64,000 nucleotides of DNA from an uncultured Clostridia bacterium (GCA_948852945.1 CAQPBJ010000007.1:1-64000), one strand, 5' to 3'. Shown: positions 38,179 through 48,174, counted from the stretch's first letter. Notes: generated by a model not told the origin, from the sequence alone. Numbers and translations: made by a program.

Positions 38179-38652
38179 ATGGTAGAGGACAACAGATATT
38201 GTGCTGTTTGTGTAAATGATATGCATCTAGTGGTGATGCTTATGCCATATATTGAAAAAGAGCTAGAAAAGGGAGAAAAAATCGTTACTATATTTGAAAA
38301 AAGTTTAAAAGAAGAAACAGATTTATTTTATACAAAAGTAAATTTAGAAAAATCGAAAAAAACAAAACTAAAAAGGATAGACTGGACTGAGAATACAGCA
38401 TCAGAAAAAGAAATTTTAGATATAAAAAATAAGACAGTTATAGTAAAAGGAAGTTATGATTATATTAATAAAGTAAATAAATGTTTAAATGATAAAGTAA
38501 ATAAAGTTATAAATTGTTTTGAATTGAATATTTTTGAAGAAAATTCTAGAGAGATTTTAAAGTGCCATGATTACATATTAAACACTTCTGGAATAAAAAA
38601 GATTTCTGATATGTTTCATATGAATTGGAGTAAAAATAGCATATTGACTTAA
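38179..38652 (+). CDS. Hypothetical protein (157 aa)
   Basis: No family recognised. Soluble, highly charged protein starting MVEDNRYCAVCVNDMHLV, then LMPYIEKELEKGEKIVTIFE and a second half rich in Lys/Asn with VIVKGSYDYINKVNKCLND. No signal peptide or membrane span. The pattern of a short beta-strand, helix and IVTIFE-like strand could suit a small Rossmann-like or sensory domain, but this is speculation. The ribosome-binding site AGGAGGG is strong, and the promoter carries an operator-like palindrome. It is followed by the sugar-nucleotide fusion gene 75 nt on. Confidence 0.75.
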   Translation: MVEDNRYCAVCVNDMHLVVMLMPYIEKELEKGEKIVTIFEKSLKEETDLFYTKVNLEKSKKTKLKRIDWTENTASEKEILDIKNKTVIVKGSYDYINKVNKCLNDKVNKVINCFELNIFEENSREILKCHDYILNTSGIKKISDMFHMNWSKNSILT

Positions 38653-38727
38653 TAAATGTAATAGTATAAGATAAATTTGATTTGATTTGTAATATTTGTA
38701 ATAAAGGAAGGAGTCTAAGAAAAATTA

Positions 38728-41688
38728 ATGAACGAAAAATTTGAAAAAGCACAAAAACTTGTGAAAAAATATGATCAAGAACATTTATTAAAGTTTTATG
38801 ATGAAAAATCTGATGAAGATAAAGATAAATTATTAGATCAAATTCTTTCAATTGATTTTGATTTAATGAACCAATTATATGAGAAGGTGTTAGTTCCACC
38901 TGACTTAGAAGATATTACTATAGAACCAATAGACTATGTTGATAAATCTAAGTTAACTGCTACGGAAACAAAGGCTTACGAAGAAAAAGGAGCAGAAGCA
39001 ATTAAAGATAATAAGTTTGCAGTTGTAACAATGGCTGGAGGGCAAGGAACAAGATTAGGACATAGTGGACCTAAAGGAACATTTGATATGGGATTACCTT
39101 CACATAAATCTTTATTTGAATTATTATGTGATACTTTAAAAAGAGCGAATGATGAGTATAATGTCGTTATTCCTTGGTATATAATGACTAGTATAGAAAA
39201 TAATCCGGCAACTGTTGATTTCTTCGAAAAAAACAAATATTTTGGTTATCCAAAAGATAAGATTCAATTCTTTATTCAAGGTGAATTACCAATGCTTGAT
39301 GAAGATGGAAAAGTTTTATTAGATGACAATAAAATGGTTAAAAAAGCAGCAGACGGACATGGTGGTACTTTAAAGGCAATGGGAAAAGAAAAGATTATTG
39401 CACAGATGAAAAAAGACGGAATTGAATGGGTCTTTGTGAGTGGTGTAGATAATGTTTTAGTTAAATCTGTTGATCCATTATTAATTGGTATGTCTATTGA
39501 AAACAAAGTTTTAGGAGCTGTTAAAACTATTGAAAAGGTTGATCCTAAAGAAAATGTTGGTGTATTTTGTAGAAAAAATAAAAAAGTTGGAGTTATAGAA
39601 TATACTGAAATTTCTGAAGAAATGGCAGAACAAAGAGACAAATATGGATCATTAGTTTATGGAGATGCAAATGCTATTTTTCATTTATACAATATAAAAG
39701 GTTTAGAAAGAGTCAGTGATTTGAAATTACCATATCATGTGGCACATAAAAAAGCTAAAACAGATAAATATGGAAATAAAATAGATCCTAAAAAACCAAA
39801 TTCTTATAAATTTGAATTATTTATTTTTGATTCATATGAAATGCTTGATGATGTAGTAGTATTAAGAGTAAAAAGAGAAGAAGAATTTGCTCCTATAAAA
39901 AATGCTGAAGGTGCTGATAGTCCAGAGACAGCAAGAAAACTTTATACAGATTATTGGAATAAAGTTAAGTATATGAAAGAATACGATAGATGGTGCAAAA
40001 ATCCAGCTATTGATGATGAAACTAAGAATGAATTATTAAAAATTAGAGGAAATGACGAAGAAATAAAAGATCGCTTTTATAAAGGATTAGATTTTGGTAC
40101 AGCAGGGCTTAGAGGAATTATAGGTGCTGGTACTAATAGAATGAATAAATACATTGTTTCAAAGGCTACACAAGGTTTAGCAAATTATATATTGAAACAA
40201 GGAACAGAAGATAAAGGTGTTGTAATTTCTTATGATTCTCGTAGAATGTCAAAAGAATTTAGCGAATATACAGCACTAGTTTTAAATGCAAATGGTATTA
40301 AAACATATGTTATGGATGAATTAAGACCAGTTCCAGAATTGTCATTTGCAGTTAGGGAATTAGGAGCTACAGCTGGTGTAATGATTACTGCTAGTCATAA
40401 TCCTCCTCAATATAATGGTTATAAAGTATATTGGGACGATGGTGCTCAAATAGTTGCTCCAAGAGATAAAGAAATTATAGAAGAAGTAAATAAAGTTACA
40501 GATTATTCAATGGTAAAAACAATTTCAAGAGAACAAGCAGGAGAAAAGAAATTATATGTTACTGTAGGAAAATCAATTGATGAAAGATATAATCAAGAAT
40601 TAAAAGCTTTATCAATAAATCCAGAAGTTACACATGAAATGGGAAATGATATAAAAATAGTTTATACACCTTTACATGGTGCTGGAAACAAAGCTGTTCA
40701 AAGAGTTTTAGCTGAACTTGGATTTAAACATGTGTATGTTGTTCCAGAACAAGAATTACCAGATGGAAATTTCCCAACAGTTGATTATCCAAACCCTGAA
40801 GATCCCAAAGCATATAAATTAGCTTTAAAATTGGCAGAAAAAGTTGATGCAGATATAATTTTAGCAACAGATCCTGATTCTGATAGATTAGGAATTTATG
40901 TTAAAGATGCAAAATCTGGTGAATATATATTCTATACAGGAAATATGACAGCTTTATTAATTGCTGAATATATTCTAGATCAGAGAAAAGCTAAAAAGAC
41001 ATTGCCAAGGAATGGAGCAATTATAAAAACTATAGTTTCTTCTAATTTGACAGATGCTATAGCTGAATATTATAAAATGCACTTAATTGAGACATTAACA
41101 GGATTTAAATACATAGGTGAACAAATTAGAGGTTTTGAACAAAACCATGATTATGAATATGTATTTGGTTTTGAAGAAAGTTATGGATGTTTGGTAGGAA
41201 CACATGCTAGAGATAAAGATGGTATTGTAGCTGTTATGATGCTTTGTGAAGCAGCAGCATATTACAAAAAGCAAGGTTTAACTTTGTGGGATCAAATGAT
41301 TAATATTTACGAAAAATATGGATATTATCGTGAATCTCAAGTATCAATTGTTCTAAAAGGAGCTGAAGGTGCTGAGAAAATAAAAGAATTAATGGATAAT
41401 TTAAGAAAAAATCAGCCTAAAGCTTTTGGTGATTATAAAGTTGAAGCAATAAGAGATTATACTACAAGTATTAGAAAAGATATGAAAACAGGTAAAGAAG
41501 AAAAAATTGATTTACCAAAATCTAATGTTTTGTATTATGAACTTGCTAATAATGAGTGGTGTTGTGCTAGACCATCTGGAACAGAACCTAAAGTTAAATT
41601 TTATATGGGTGTAAAGGCAGATACTATGGAAAAAGCAGAAGAAAGATTAGCAAAATTAAAAGAAGAATTATTACGTGTAGTTGAATAA
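38728..41688 (+). CDS. Fusion: UDP-sugar pyrophosphorylase (UAP type) + phosphohexomutase
   Basis: 986 residues. Residues 1 to about 405 form a eukaryotic-type UDPGP/UAP nucleotidyltransferase: TMAGGQGTRLGHSGPKGTFD near 100, PSHKSLFELL, GHGGTLKAMGKEK near 210, and WVFVSGVDNVLVK near 233. From about 420 a complete alpha-D-phosphohexomutase follows: GTAGLRGIIGAGTNRMNKY, catalytic-serine loop TASHNPPQYNGYKVYW near 553, metal loop ATDPDSDRLGIYV near 714, and PSGTEPKVKFYMG near 949. The mutase would convert a hexose-6-P to hexose-1-P, which the N-terminal half would join to UTP, giving UDP-glucose or UDP-GlcNAc. Substrates are inferred. Both active sites look intact. Confidence 0.9.
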   Translation: MNEKFEKAQKLVKKYDQEHLLKFYDEKSDEDKDKLLDQILSIDFDLMNQLYEKVLVPPDLEDITIEPIDYVDKSKLTATETKAYEEKGAEAIKDNKFAVVTMAGGQGTRLGHSGPKGTFDMGLPSHKSLFELLCDTLKRANDEYNVVIPWYIMTSIENNPATVDFFEKNKYFGYPKDKIQFFIQGELPMLDEDGKVLLDDNKMVKKAADGHGGTLKAMGKEKIIAQMKKDGIEWVFVSGVDNVLVKSVDPLLIGMSIENKVLGAVKTIEKVDPKENVGVFCRKNKKVGVIEYTEISEEMAEQRDKYGSLVYGDANAIFHLYNIKGLERVSDLKLPYHVAHKKAKTDKYGNKIDPKKPNSYKFELFIFDSYEMLDDVVVLRVKREEEFAPIKNAEGADSPETARKLYTDYWNKVKYMKEYDRWCKNPAIDDETKNELLKIRGNDEEIKDRFYKGLDFGTAGLRGIIGAGTNRMNKYIVSKATQGLANYILKQGTEDKGVVISYDSRRMSKEFSEYTALVLNANGIKTYVMDELRPVPELSFAVRELGATAGVMITASHNPPQYNGYKVYWDDGAQIVAPRDKEIIEEVNKVTDYSMVKTISREQAGEKKLYVTVGKSIDERYNQELKALSINPEVTHEMGNDIKIVYTPLHGAGNKAVQRVLAELGFKHVYVVPEQELPDGNFPTVDYPNPEDPKAYKLALKLAEKVDADIILATDPDSDRLGIYVKDAKSGEYIFYTGNMTALLIAEYILDQRKAKKTLPRNGAIIKTIVSSNLTDAIAEYYKMHLIETLTGFKYIGEQIRGFEQNHDYEYVFGFEESYGCLVGTHARDKDGIVAVMMLCEAAAYYKKQGLTLWDQMINIYEKYGYYRESQVSIVLKGAEGAEKIKELMDNLRKNQPKAFGDYKVEAIRDYTTSIRKDMKTGKEEKIDLPKSNVLYYELANNEWCCARPSGTEPKVKFYMGVKADTMEKAEERLAKLKEELLRVVE

Positions 41689-41702
41689 AATTTGATTAAA
41701 AT

Positions 41703-41745
41703 AAAAACTCAAATTGTTTATATGCAATTTGAGTTTTTATTTGCC
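41703..41745 (+). terminator. Terminator after the pyrophosphorylase-mutase gene
   Basis: AAAAACTCAAATTG, 8-nt loop, CAATTTGAGTTTTTATTT. Perfect 14-bp stem with T-run. Confidence 0.9.
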
Positions 41746-41916
41746 ATTAAATCATTGATTTTTTTTGTAAAGTGTAATAGAATGGGAGCACTACTTGACA
41801 AAACTTGATGAAAAATATCACAAAAAGTAAATAACTTTTTTAATTTTATAATGATATACGACATCTTTTTTAGTTTGCATATTGTTAAATATTAAAAAAG
41901 GTATGAGGTGGTAAGG

Positions 41917-44349
41917 ATGTTTCAAAATTTGACAGATAATATTGCTATAAATAATAAGGATGTTAAAGAAAATAAAAAATATAATTTAGAAAAAATAAAA
42001 GATTTAATTAGTATTCAAAATATTATTATTTATATTTTATCTTTTTTAGTTTCAACAGTAGTAATAAGAAATGGGATAGCTCCATTTGCATTTGCTTTTT
42101 TTGTAGCAGCATGTAGTAGTGTTATACCAGCGGGTCCAGTTTTAATTGCAACAGCATTAGGGGTTTTTATTTCACAAGGAATACCAGGTTTTTTAGTGTA
42201 TTTTTTACAAGTTTTAATTTTCTTATTTACAATTGTGTTTTTTAAGCCATATATTCAAGATGATCGAAATGAAATTGCTAAATTAGGTAAAAATTTAATT
42301 ATTGCTTGTATAGTTGTACATGCTATAAAACTATCAACAGATACATTACTTGTTTATGATGTGGTAGTAGCAATTTTGAATATTATTTTTACATATGTTT
42401 TTTATAAAATTTTTGTTAATAGTATAGGTGTTTTAGAGAATTTTGGATTAAAGTCAGCTTTTACAATTGAAGAAATCATAGGAGCTACTATGATTACTGC
42501 AATAGCGGCTGTTAGTCTTAGCAATTATAGAGTTTATGGAATATCACTTTCAAATGTAATTTCAGTTTTTCTAATCTTAATTTTAGCTTGGAAAAATGGA
42601 TTACTTGTTGGAAGTACAATAGGTGTTTCATTGGGATTAATATTAGGTATAATTGGAGCTGCTACACCAATACAAGTTCTAGCTTTTGCTATATCAGGTT
42701 TGTTAGCTGGGGCAGTAAATAGGCTTGGTAGAATTGGTGTTGTTTTAGGATTTTTAGTTGGAAATGCACTTATTTCATATTTAGCAACAGGAAATACAGT
42801 TCAAGTGCTGTTATATAAAGAATTAGTGCTTGCAGGAATTGCTATATTTTTTGTTCCTAAATATATTCAAATTGATATTGAAGGATTAATAGGAAAAAAT
42901 AAATTTTTTGAAGCTAGAGAAGAGCATAGATTAGCAGAAAGTGAAGATGCAGGAGCAAAGCTAAATCATCTTTCTAAAACAGTTAAAGAAATAGCTAAAA
43001 CATATGGTTTAAAAGATGAAGAAATTGTTGTTGAAATCGAGAATATTAATAAAAGCAAAGAAGCGTTTGTAGAAGATTTATTAAATAACTTAGATAGTTT
43101 TCCTAATAATATTTTGTATGAAGATTTAATTGATACTAATAATGGAATTATTGAGAAAATATATATGATACTTGCTGAAAAAGAAGAAATTTCAGAAAAA
43201 GATATGGTAAGTTTATATGAAGATAGAAATGAGATTCTTGATATTTATGCGAACCAAGCTATAAGAGAAGATGTAAATCAAGTGGTAAGGATTGTTAATA
43301 GAACATATAGAATTAATGAAATGAATTTTCAATGGAAACAACGCTTAAATGAAAACAGAAAATCTATTTCAAAACAATTAAAAGGTGTTTCTAAAGCAAT
43401 TTCTGATATTGCTGTAGATTTATCAAAAAATAAGGAAAATATTTTTGAGCAACAAGAAGCGGAAATTAAAGAATTACTTAAACAAAAAAGTATTTTAGTA
43501 AAAGAAATACGAGTAAAACAAAATAAGAGTAAAAAGTTTTTTATAGATATTTTATTTGAAAAGCAGATAAAAGAAAAAGATAAAATAAAATGTATAGAAT
43601 CTATTTTAACTAAAGTATGCAAAGAAAAAATTGTTTTTCAAAAAGATACAGCTCATTTAGATTCAAATTTATATATGCAAAAATATATTTCAGAAGATAA
43701 ATATACTGTACAATTAGGATTAGCAAGATTACCTAAATCAGGAAATGATATTTCAGGTGATAGTTGTATACAATTTAAGTTAGATGACAATAAACATTTA
43801 GTGGCGTTAAGTGATGGAATGGGAGCTGGAGCTGAAGCTAAAAAGTCTAGCCAAATAGTTGCCAAATTGCTTAGACAGACATTAACAGCAGGTTTTGAAA
43901 AAGAGGTTTCTATGGATCTCATAAATTCTACAGTAAAAGTTTCTACAGAAGAAATTTATGCAACAATGGATGTTGCAATATTTGATCTTTATAATGGTGT
44001 AGTAGAGTTTATTAAAAATGGAGCTTGCAAAACGTATATAAAAAATAAGCAGATATTAGAAACAGTTGATTCTAATTCACTTCCTCTAGGAATTTTAAAT
44101 GAAGTTGATTTTACAGTTTATGATAGAGATATGAAAGATGGGGATATCTTTATTATGTGTAGTGATGGAATAGTAGAGTCAAATCAAGAGCAGCAAGATG
44201 ATAAGTGGTTAGTAAAGGTTATAAAAGAGATTAATACTAATAATGTTAAAAAAATGGCTGATATTATAATGAATGAGGCTATTGATAATGGTTATGGTAT
44301 ATTAAAAGATGATATGACTGTTATTGTTGCTAAAGTTAATAAAATTTAA
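41917..44349 (+). CDS. spoIIE: Stage II sporulation protein E (PP2C phosphatase)
   Basis: About 810 residues from ATG at 41917 (GAGG 8 nt upstream; an in-frame GTG at 41908 is less likely). The N-terminal third contains roughly ten membrane segments (from IIIYILSFLVSTVVIRN to IAIFFVPKYI), followed by a long charged coiled-coil region (about 330-580). The C-terminal PP2C domain has SGDSCIQFKLDDNKHLVALSD, DGMGAGAEAKKSSQIVAKLL and IFIMCSDGIVESN. SpoIIE dephosphorylates SpoIIAA to activate sigma-F and localises to the polar septum. A TTTTGTCAAG Spo0A-box-like site lies about 115 bp upstream. Confidence 0.95.
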   Translation: MFQNLTDNIAINNKDVKENKKYNLEKIKDLISIQNIIIYILSFLVSTVVIRNGIAPFAFAFFVAACSSVIPAGPVLIATALGVFISQGIPGFLVYFLQVLIFLFTIVFFKPYIQDDRNEIAKLGKNLIIACIVVHAIKLSTDTLLVYDVVVAILNIIFTYVFYKIFVNSIGVLENFGLKSAFTIEEIIGATMITAIAAVSLSNYRVYGISLSNVISVFLILILAWKNGLLVGSTIGVSLGLILGIIGAATPIQVLAFAISGLLAGAVNRLGRIGVVLGFLVGNALISYLATGNTVQVLLYKELVLAGIAIFFVPKYIQIDIEGLIGKNKFFEAREEHRLAESEDAGAKLNHLSKTVKEIAKTYGLKDEEIVVEIENINKSKEAFVEDLLNNLDSFPNNILYEDLIDTNNGIIEKIYMILAEKEEISEKDMVSLYEDRNEILDIYANQAIREDVNQVVRIVNRTYRINEMNFQWKQRLNENRKSISKQLKGVSKAISDIAVDLSKNKENIFEQQEAEIKELLKQKSILVKEIRVKQNKSKKFFIDILFEKQIKEKDKIKCIESILTKVCKEKIVFQKDTAHLDSNLYMQKYISEDKYTVQLGLARLPKSGNDISGDSCIQFKLDDNKHLVALSDGMGAGAEAKKSSQIVAKLLRQTLTAGFEKEVSMDLINSTVKVSTEEIYATMDVAIFDLYNGVVEFIKNGACKTYIKNKQILETVDSNSLPLGILNEVDFTVYDRDMKDGDIFIMCSDGIVESNQEQQDDKWLVKVIKEINTNNVKKMADIIMNEAIDNGYGILKDDMTVIVAKVNKI

Positions 44350-44354
44350 ATTAC

Positions 44355-44382
44355 AAAGACCTATTATTAATAGGTCTTTTGT
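44355..44382 (+). terminator. Terminator after spoIIE
   Basis: AAAGACCTATTA paired with TAATAGGTCTTT followed by TTGTT. 12-bp stem, 6 nt after the stop codon. A repeat-family copy starts right behind it. Confidence 0.85.
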
Positions 44383-44455
44383 TGTAAATTGCTCAATTTC
44401 TCACTCGCATTTTATAATGCTCGTTTGGTCGCTAGCGCAATTTAAAATTAATTAT
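44381..44455 (+). repeat. Palindrome-embedded repeat, copy 1 (truncated)
   Basis: Contains the right-hand part of the shared core: TTGCTCAATTTCTCACTCGC, AATGCTCGTTTGGTCGCTAG, CGC. Flanking arms are short (AAATTGC / GCAATTT). The left part (TTTGCTCTTCGCAAT and the AATAAAAA hairpin) is missing. Located between spoIIE and the WG-repeat gene. Confidence 0.85.
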
Positions 44456-44554
44456 TATATGTTAAGTTTATTTATAAAATCTAGTAATAGTATTGAATTT
44501 AAGGGTAAATGTGTGATATATTAACCATGTATTAATGTTTAGTCGGAGGATGTA

Positions 44555-46081
44555 ATGAGAAATAATCGAGGAAGAAGGTTTGATGATGAACCTAAGTTAA
44601 ATATAAAAAAAGTTATAGCAACAATATTAGCATTTGTAGTTTTAGTTATGGTAATTGCATCAATTATTATGATTATAAATAAAAAGAATAAGCAGCAAAT
44701 ACTTAATCCGGGAGTAACTAAATATTTTTCAGCGTATGTGGATTCTAAGTGGAGTGTTATCAATAGTAGAGGTGAACAATTAACAAATATTGTTTATGAT
44801 GAAATGCTTATAATTCCTGATGAAACTAAAAGTATATTTATAGCTACTTATGATGTAGATTATACAAATGGAAGCTTTAAAACTAAAGCAATAAATGAAA
44901 AAAATGAGCAATTATTTTCAGAGTATAATAATGTGGCAGCTATAGTAAATTATACGTCTTTAGATGATGTTTGGTATGATACAGAAGTTTTAACTTTTGA
45001 AAAAGATGGAAAATATGGTTTAATTGATTTTTCAGGAAAACAAGTTTTACCAGCAGAATATGAAGAAATTACTGCATTACAAGGAATTACTAAAACCGTA
45101 GTAATTAAAAAAGATGGAAAATATGGTTTATTTAATAGTGTATCTAAAACTAAATTTTTAGATGAAAATTATACTTCAATATCAGCTTTCGGAGATACTT
45201 ATAATGCGGGATATATTATTACAGATACAAATAGTAAATTAGGTTTAGTGAGTTCAGAAGGAAAAATAATATTAGAAAATAAATATGATGGAATAGATAA
45301 AGTTTCAGGTTCTGATATGTATGTTGTATCAGAAGGTGGAAAAAAAGAATTAATTACTAAAGACGGAACTGTAGTTTTAAATGCAGGATTTGAAGAGATT
45401 ACATCTATAGATGGAGATTATTTATTAATTAAAAACATAGGAAAATATGGAGTTATTGATAAAGCAGGTACAGTTATAATTGATACAGCTTTTGATAGTA
45501 TGAAGAGTTGTTTTTCAGGAATGTATATTGTTAGTACAGCCGGAAAATATGGAGTTATTGATTTAGCTAAAAATATAAGAGTTGAGATAAAATATACAAA
45601 TATCGAATACAGAAGTGATATTGCTTCACTTGTTTGCGAAAATGAAGATTTTACAACAGATGTATATACACGTGATTTAAATTTAGTATTTACAGGTACA
45701 ATTGCTAAAGCAGATGCGGAAAAAGGCTATATAAGAGCTAGAGTAGGAGATGAGTATAAATATTATAATTTACAATATCAAGAGATAAGCAATATAGAAG
45801 CATTAAAAAATAATACATTATTTTTAGTTAAAGAAAATGGAAAATATGGTTATGTAAATAATAAAAATGAAAAAGTTGTTGAATGCATATATGATGATGC
45901 TAGAGAGCAAAACGAGTTTGGATTTGCAGCAGTAAATAAAGATGGAAAATGGGGAGTACTACAAAGTAATGGAGCAGTTTTATTAGAACCATCAGTAGTA
46001 TTAGATAACAATATACATATTGATTTTATAGGACAATGGCATTTAAACGAAAATGGAGAGCTTAATACATATACAAAATAA
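44555..46081 (+). CDS. WG-repeat membrane-anchored protein
   Basis: 508 residues. A short basic cytoplasmic start (RNNRGRRFDDEPKLNIKK) and one membrane segment (about 26-48) precede eight to nine WG repeats with the core KxGKYGLID or NGKYGYVNNKNEK, spaced about 40-50 residues. WG repeats form beta-rich surfaces of unknown binding role in bacteria. The last repeat is KDGKWGVLQSNG. No catalytic motif is visible. It is followed 30 nt later by an unrecognised membrane-tail gene, perhaps co-transcribed. Confidence 0.88.
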   Translation: MRNNRGRRFDDEPKLNIKKVIATILAFVVLVMVIASIIMIINKKNKQQILNPGVTKYFSAYVDSKWSVINSRGEQLTNIVYDEMLIIPDETKSIFIATYDVDYTNGSFKTKAINEKNEQLFSEYNNVAAIVNYTSLDDVWYDTEVLTFEKDGKYGLIDFSGKQVLPAEYEEITALQGITKTVVIKKDGKYGLFNSVSKTKFLDENYTSISAFGDTYNAGYIITDTNSKLGLVSSEGKIILENKYDGIDKVSGSDMYVVSEGGKKELITKDGTVVLNAGFEEITSIDGDYLLIKNIGKYGVIDKAGTVIIDTAFDSMKSCFSGMYIVSTAGKYGVIDLAKNIRVEIKYTNIEYRSDIASLVCENEDFTTDVYTRDLNLVFTGTIAKADAEKGYIRARVGDEYKYYNLQYQEISNIEALKNNTLFLVKENGKYGYVNNKNEKVVECIYDDAREQNEFGFAAVNKDGKWGVLQSNGAVLLEPSVVLDNNIHIDFIGQWHLNENGELNTYTK

Positions 46082-46111
46082 AATAAACTTTACAAAAGAG
46101 GAGAAAAAATC

Positions 46112-47344
46112 TTGGAATTATCATTTAAATATCAATATACGTATTTCTTATATCCGTATATTATTGAAAGTGAAAAATACGAAAAATATTTATTAAGATT
46201 ATTGAAAGATAAAAAAGTAACACTTAGAATTTTTGAAAAAGAAAAAGACTTAGATATTTATAACTATTTTAGTTCTAATATCAGACAAAACTTGTTTCCA
46301 ACGTTTGAACTAAGGGATAATGATTTGAAGAATTTTAGAGAATTAAATACTGAAAAGAAAGCTAAAATATTATCAAAACATAGTTGTGTTTGTTTTGAAT
46401 ATATGCTTGGTCAAACTGTTGATGGAAATGAACAAGAAAATGGGGTAATATTTAATATTCCTAAAATAGATATTATTTGTTTTAATACTGGAATTTGTTT
46501 TGTAAGTATAAAGACCACAATAGATCAAAGTAACAAATTTTCTGATATTCTAAACTTTAATTATAAATTTAAAGAAATTAATTCAGAATTTGCTAGTTTA
46601 AAACAGTACGATAATATTAATATTCAAACAGAGATGTTAGAAGATGTAGGACAAATTAATGATATAATTAGAGAGATTACTGGAAATCAAAAACAATCAG
46701 AAGGAATAGAAAATAAATTTTATACTTTGGGATATACATGTATTCCATCTGAATATTGGAATGACAGAAATGAGTTTGAGAATTTTGAAAATGAGTTTTT
46801 GAAGTATGTAAATACGTTTCCAAGTAATTATATTACTGATTTAAACAAAGAGAGTGAAGAACAGAACTTAAGTATTATATCTAAATTAAAATATTCACGT
46901 ACAGGAATAACAAAGTCAAATTGTAATTTGCTTTGTTCAACTGTAGATATGTATAATTATACGAAATTACCTTATGAATATGAGACAGTAATTTATTATA
47001 CTTATGTACTTAGGTTATATCAAAAAATATTTTTGACACAAGTAAATTCAGAATTTAGAAGTTATGATAAGATTATTTATATACGTAAAAAATTTATAGA
47101 ATTTACTAAGACAATGTGGGCAAAAGAAGTTACAAATGATGATACAGGTAGTTTATATTATAAAATTTTAGGTTCTTCATTTGAATTAGAAGAATTATTT
47201 GAACAAATAAGAAAAAAATATGAAATTATATATAAAGATTTAGATATAGAAAAAAATAATAGAAATTATAGTATTATGGTTATGTTACTTATATTGTCAT
47301 TAATTTTAAACACATTTACTATAATTGCATATATGTTTATATGA
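46112..47344 (+). CDS. Hypothetical protein with C-terminal membrane anchor (410 aa)
   Basis: Starts at TTG 46112 with GAGGAG 9 nt upstream. No family recognised. A large charged soluble part (for example KYQYTYFLYPYIIESEKYEK at the start and QTEMLEDVGQINDIIREITG in the middle) is followed by one hydrophobic segment at the extreme end (NYSIMVMLLILSLILNTFTII), so it should be tail-anchored with its bulk in the cytoplasm. It lies between a WG-repeat gene and acpS and its 3' end nearly touches acpS. Confidence 0.8.
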   Translation: MELSFKYQYTYFLYPYIIESEKYEKYLLRLLKDKKVTLRIFEKEKDLDIYNYFSSNIRQNLFPTFELRDNDLKNFRELNTEKKAKILSKHSCVCFEYMLGQTVDGNEQENGVIFNIPKIDIICFNTGICFVSIKTTIDQSNKFSDILNFNYKFKEINSEFASLKQYDNINIQTEMLEDVGQINDIIREITGNQKQSEGIENKFYTLGYTCIPSEYWNDRNEFENFENEFLKYVNTFPSNYITDLNKESEEQNLSIISKLKYSRTGITKSNCNLLCSTVDMYNYTKLPYEYETVIYYTYVLRLYQKIFLTQVNSEFRSYDKIIYIRKKFIEFTKTMWAKEVTNDDTGSLYYKILGSSFELEELFEQIRKKYEIIYKDLDIEKNNRNYSIMVMLLILSLILNTFTIIAYMFI

Positions 47345-47357
47345 CAGGGAGAAAAAA

Positions 47358-47720
47358 TTGAAAGTTTCTTGTGGTACAGATATTATTGAAATTAATAGAA
47401 TAAAGAAAACTATTGATAGATTAGGCAATAAATTTATAACTACAATTTTTACTGAAAAGGAAATTGAATATTGTGAAAGTCATAGAGAAAATAAATATCA
47501 ACATTATGCTGCTAGATTTGCATTAAAAGAAGCTATATATAAGGCACTATCTGAAATTGTTGAAACAGAGAAGCTTACTTGGAAAAATTTTGAAGTTATA
47601 AATTATGATGGGGGAAAACCAAAAATAAAAATTGACTGTGAAAAGGTTGAAAGTATAGATGTTTCTATTTCACATTGTAAAGAGTACGCAATTGCGACTG
47701 TAGTAGTTTTATATAAATAA
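47358..47720 (+). CDS. acpS: Holo-[acyl-carrier-protein] synthase
   Basis: Transfers 4'-phosphopantetheine from CoA to ACP. About 120 residues from TTG at 47358, preceded by CAGGGAG; an earlier in-frame ATG lies inside the upstream gene. Motifs: CGTDIIEINRIKKTIDRLG at the start (Mg-binding Asp), FTEKEIEYCESH, and HYAARFALKEAIYKAL near 50 with the catalytic acidic residue, then DVSISHCKEYAIATVV at the end. Confidence 0.95.
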   Translation: MKVSCGTDIIEINRIKKTIDRLGNKFITTIFTEKEIEYCESHRENKYQHYAARFALKEAIYKALSEIVETEKLTWKNFEVINYDGGKPKIKIDCEKVESIDVSISHCKEYAIATVVVLYK

Positions 47721-47739
47721 TAAATTTTAGGAGGTACAA

Positions 47740-48150
47740 ATGAAAAGTGAGAGAGCTGTAACTATGATAGTATTAGTGGTTACAATAATAGTATTATTGA
47801 TAATTGCAGGAATTACGATATCATATGTTATTGGAGAAGATGGTACAATTTCTCAAGCATCTAATGCGAGCTTTGAAGCGGAATTAGATCAAATAATTGA
47901 ATTGATTAATGAAAAGCAAGATACATTTAACTTAGAAGAGGAAAGAACTACTCATCTTTTATCTGATTCTGATAAGCAAAGTATTTTAAGTGATAGATAT
48001 AATGTAGAAGATGAGAATAAAAAAGTTATGGATATTGAAGTTGAATATGAAAATGCAGAAATTAAGTTAATATTGACATATAAAAAATCTGCTTTTAATG
48101 ATAAACAAATAGAAATCTTAAATAAAAAAGGTGCACAACCTATGAAATAA
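47740..48150 (+). CDS. Pilin-like small protein with type IV N-terminus
   Basis: 136 residues: short basic leader MKSER, then the hydrophobic stretch AVTMIVLVVTIIVLLIIAGI, followed by an acidic helical segment (SFEAELDQIIELINEKQDTF) and a small C-terminal domain. This resembles class III-like prepilin/pseudopilin starts common in Clostridia, though the canonical GFTLIE cleavage box is not present. A prepilin peptidase is not visible in the window. Function uncertain. Confidence 0.65.
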   Translation: MKSERAVTMIVLVVTIIVLLIIAGITISYVIGEDGTISQASNASFEAELDQIIELINEKQDTFNLEEERTTHLLSDSDKQSILSDRYNVEDENKKVMDIEVEYENAEIKLILTYKKSAFNDKQIEILNKKGAQPMK

Positions 48151-48174
48151 TAAAATTTTGTTATAATTAAAAAA

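Noticed and set aside
44324..44524. 66-codon plus-strand frame at the end of spoIIE
   Set aside because: It runs through the spoIIE terminator and repeat copy 1 and has no independent start signals.
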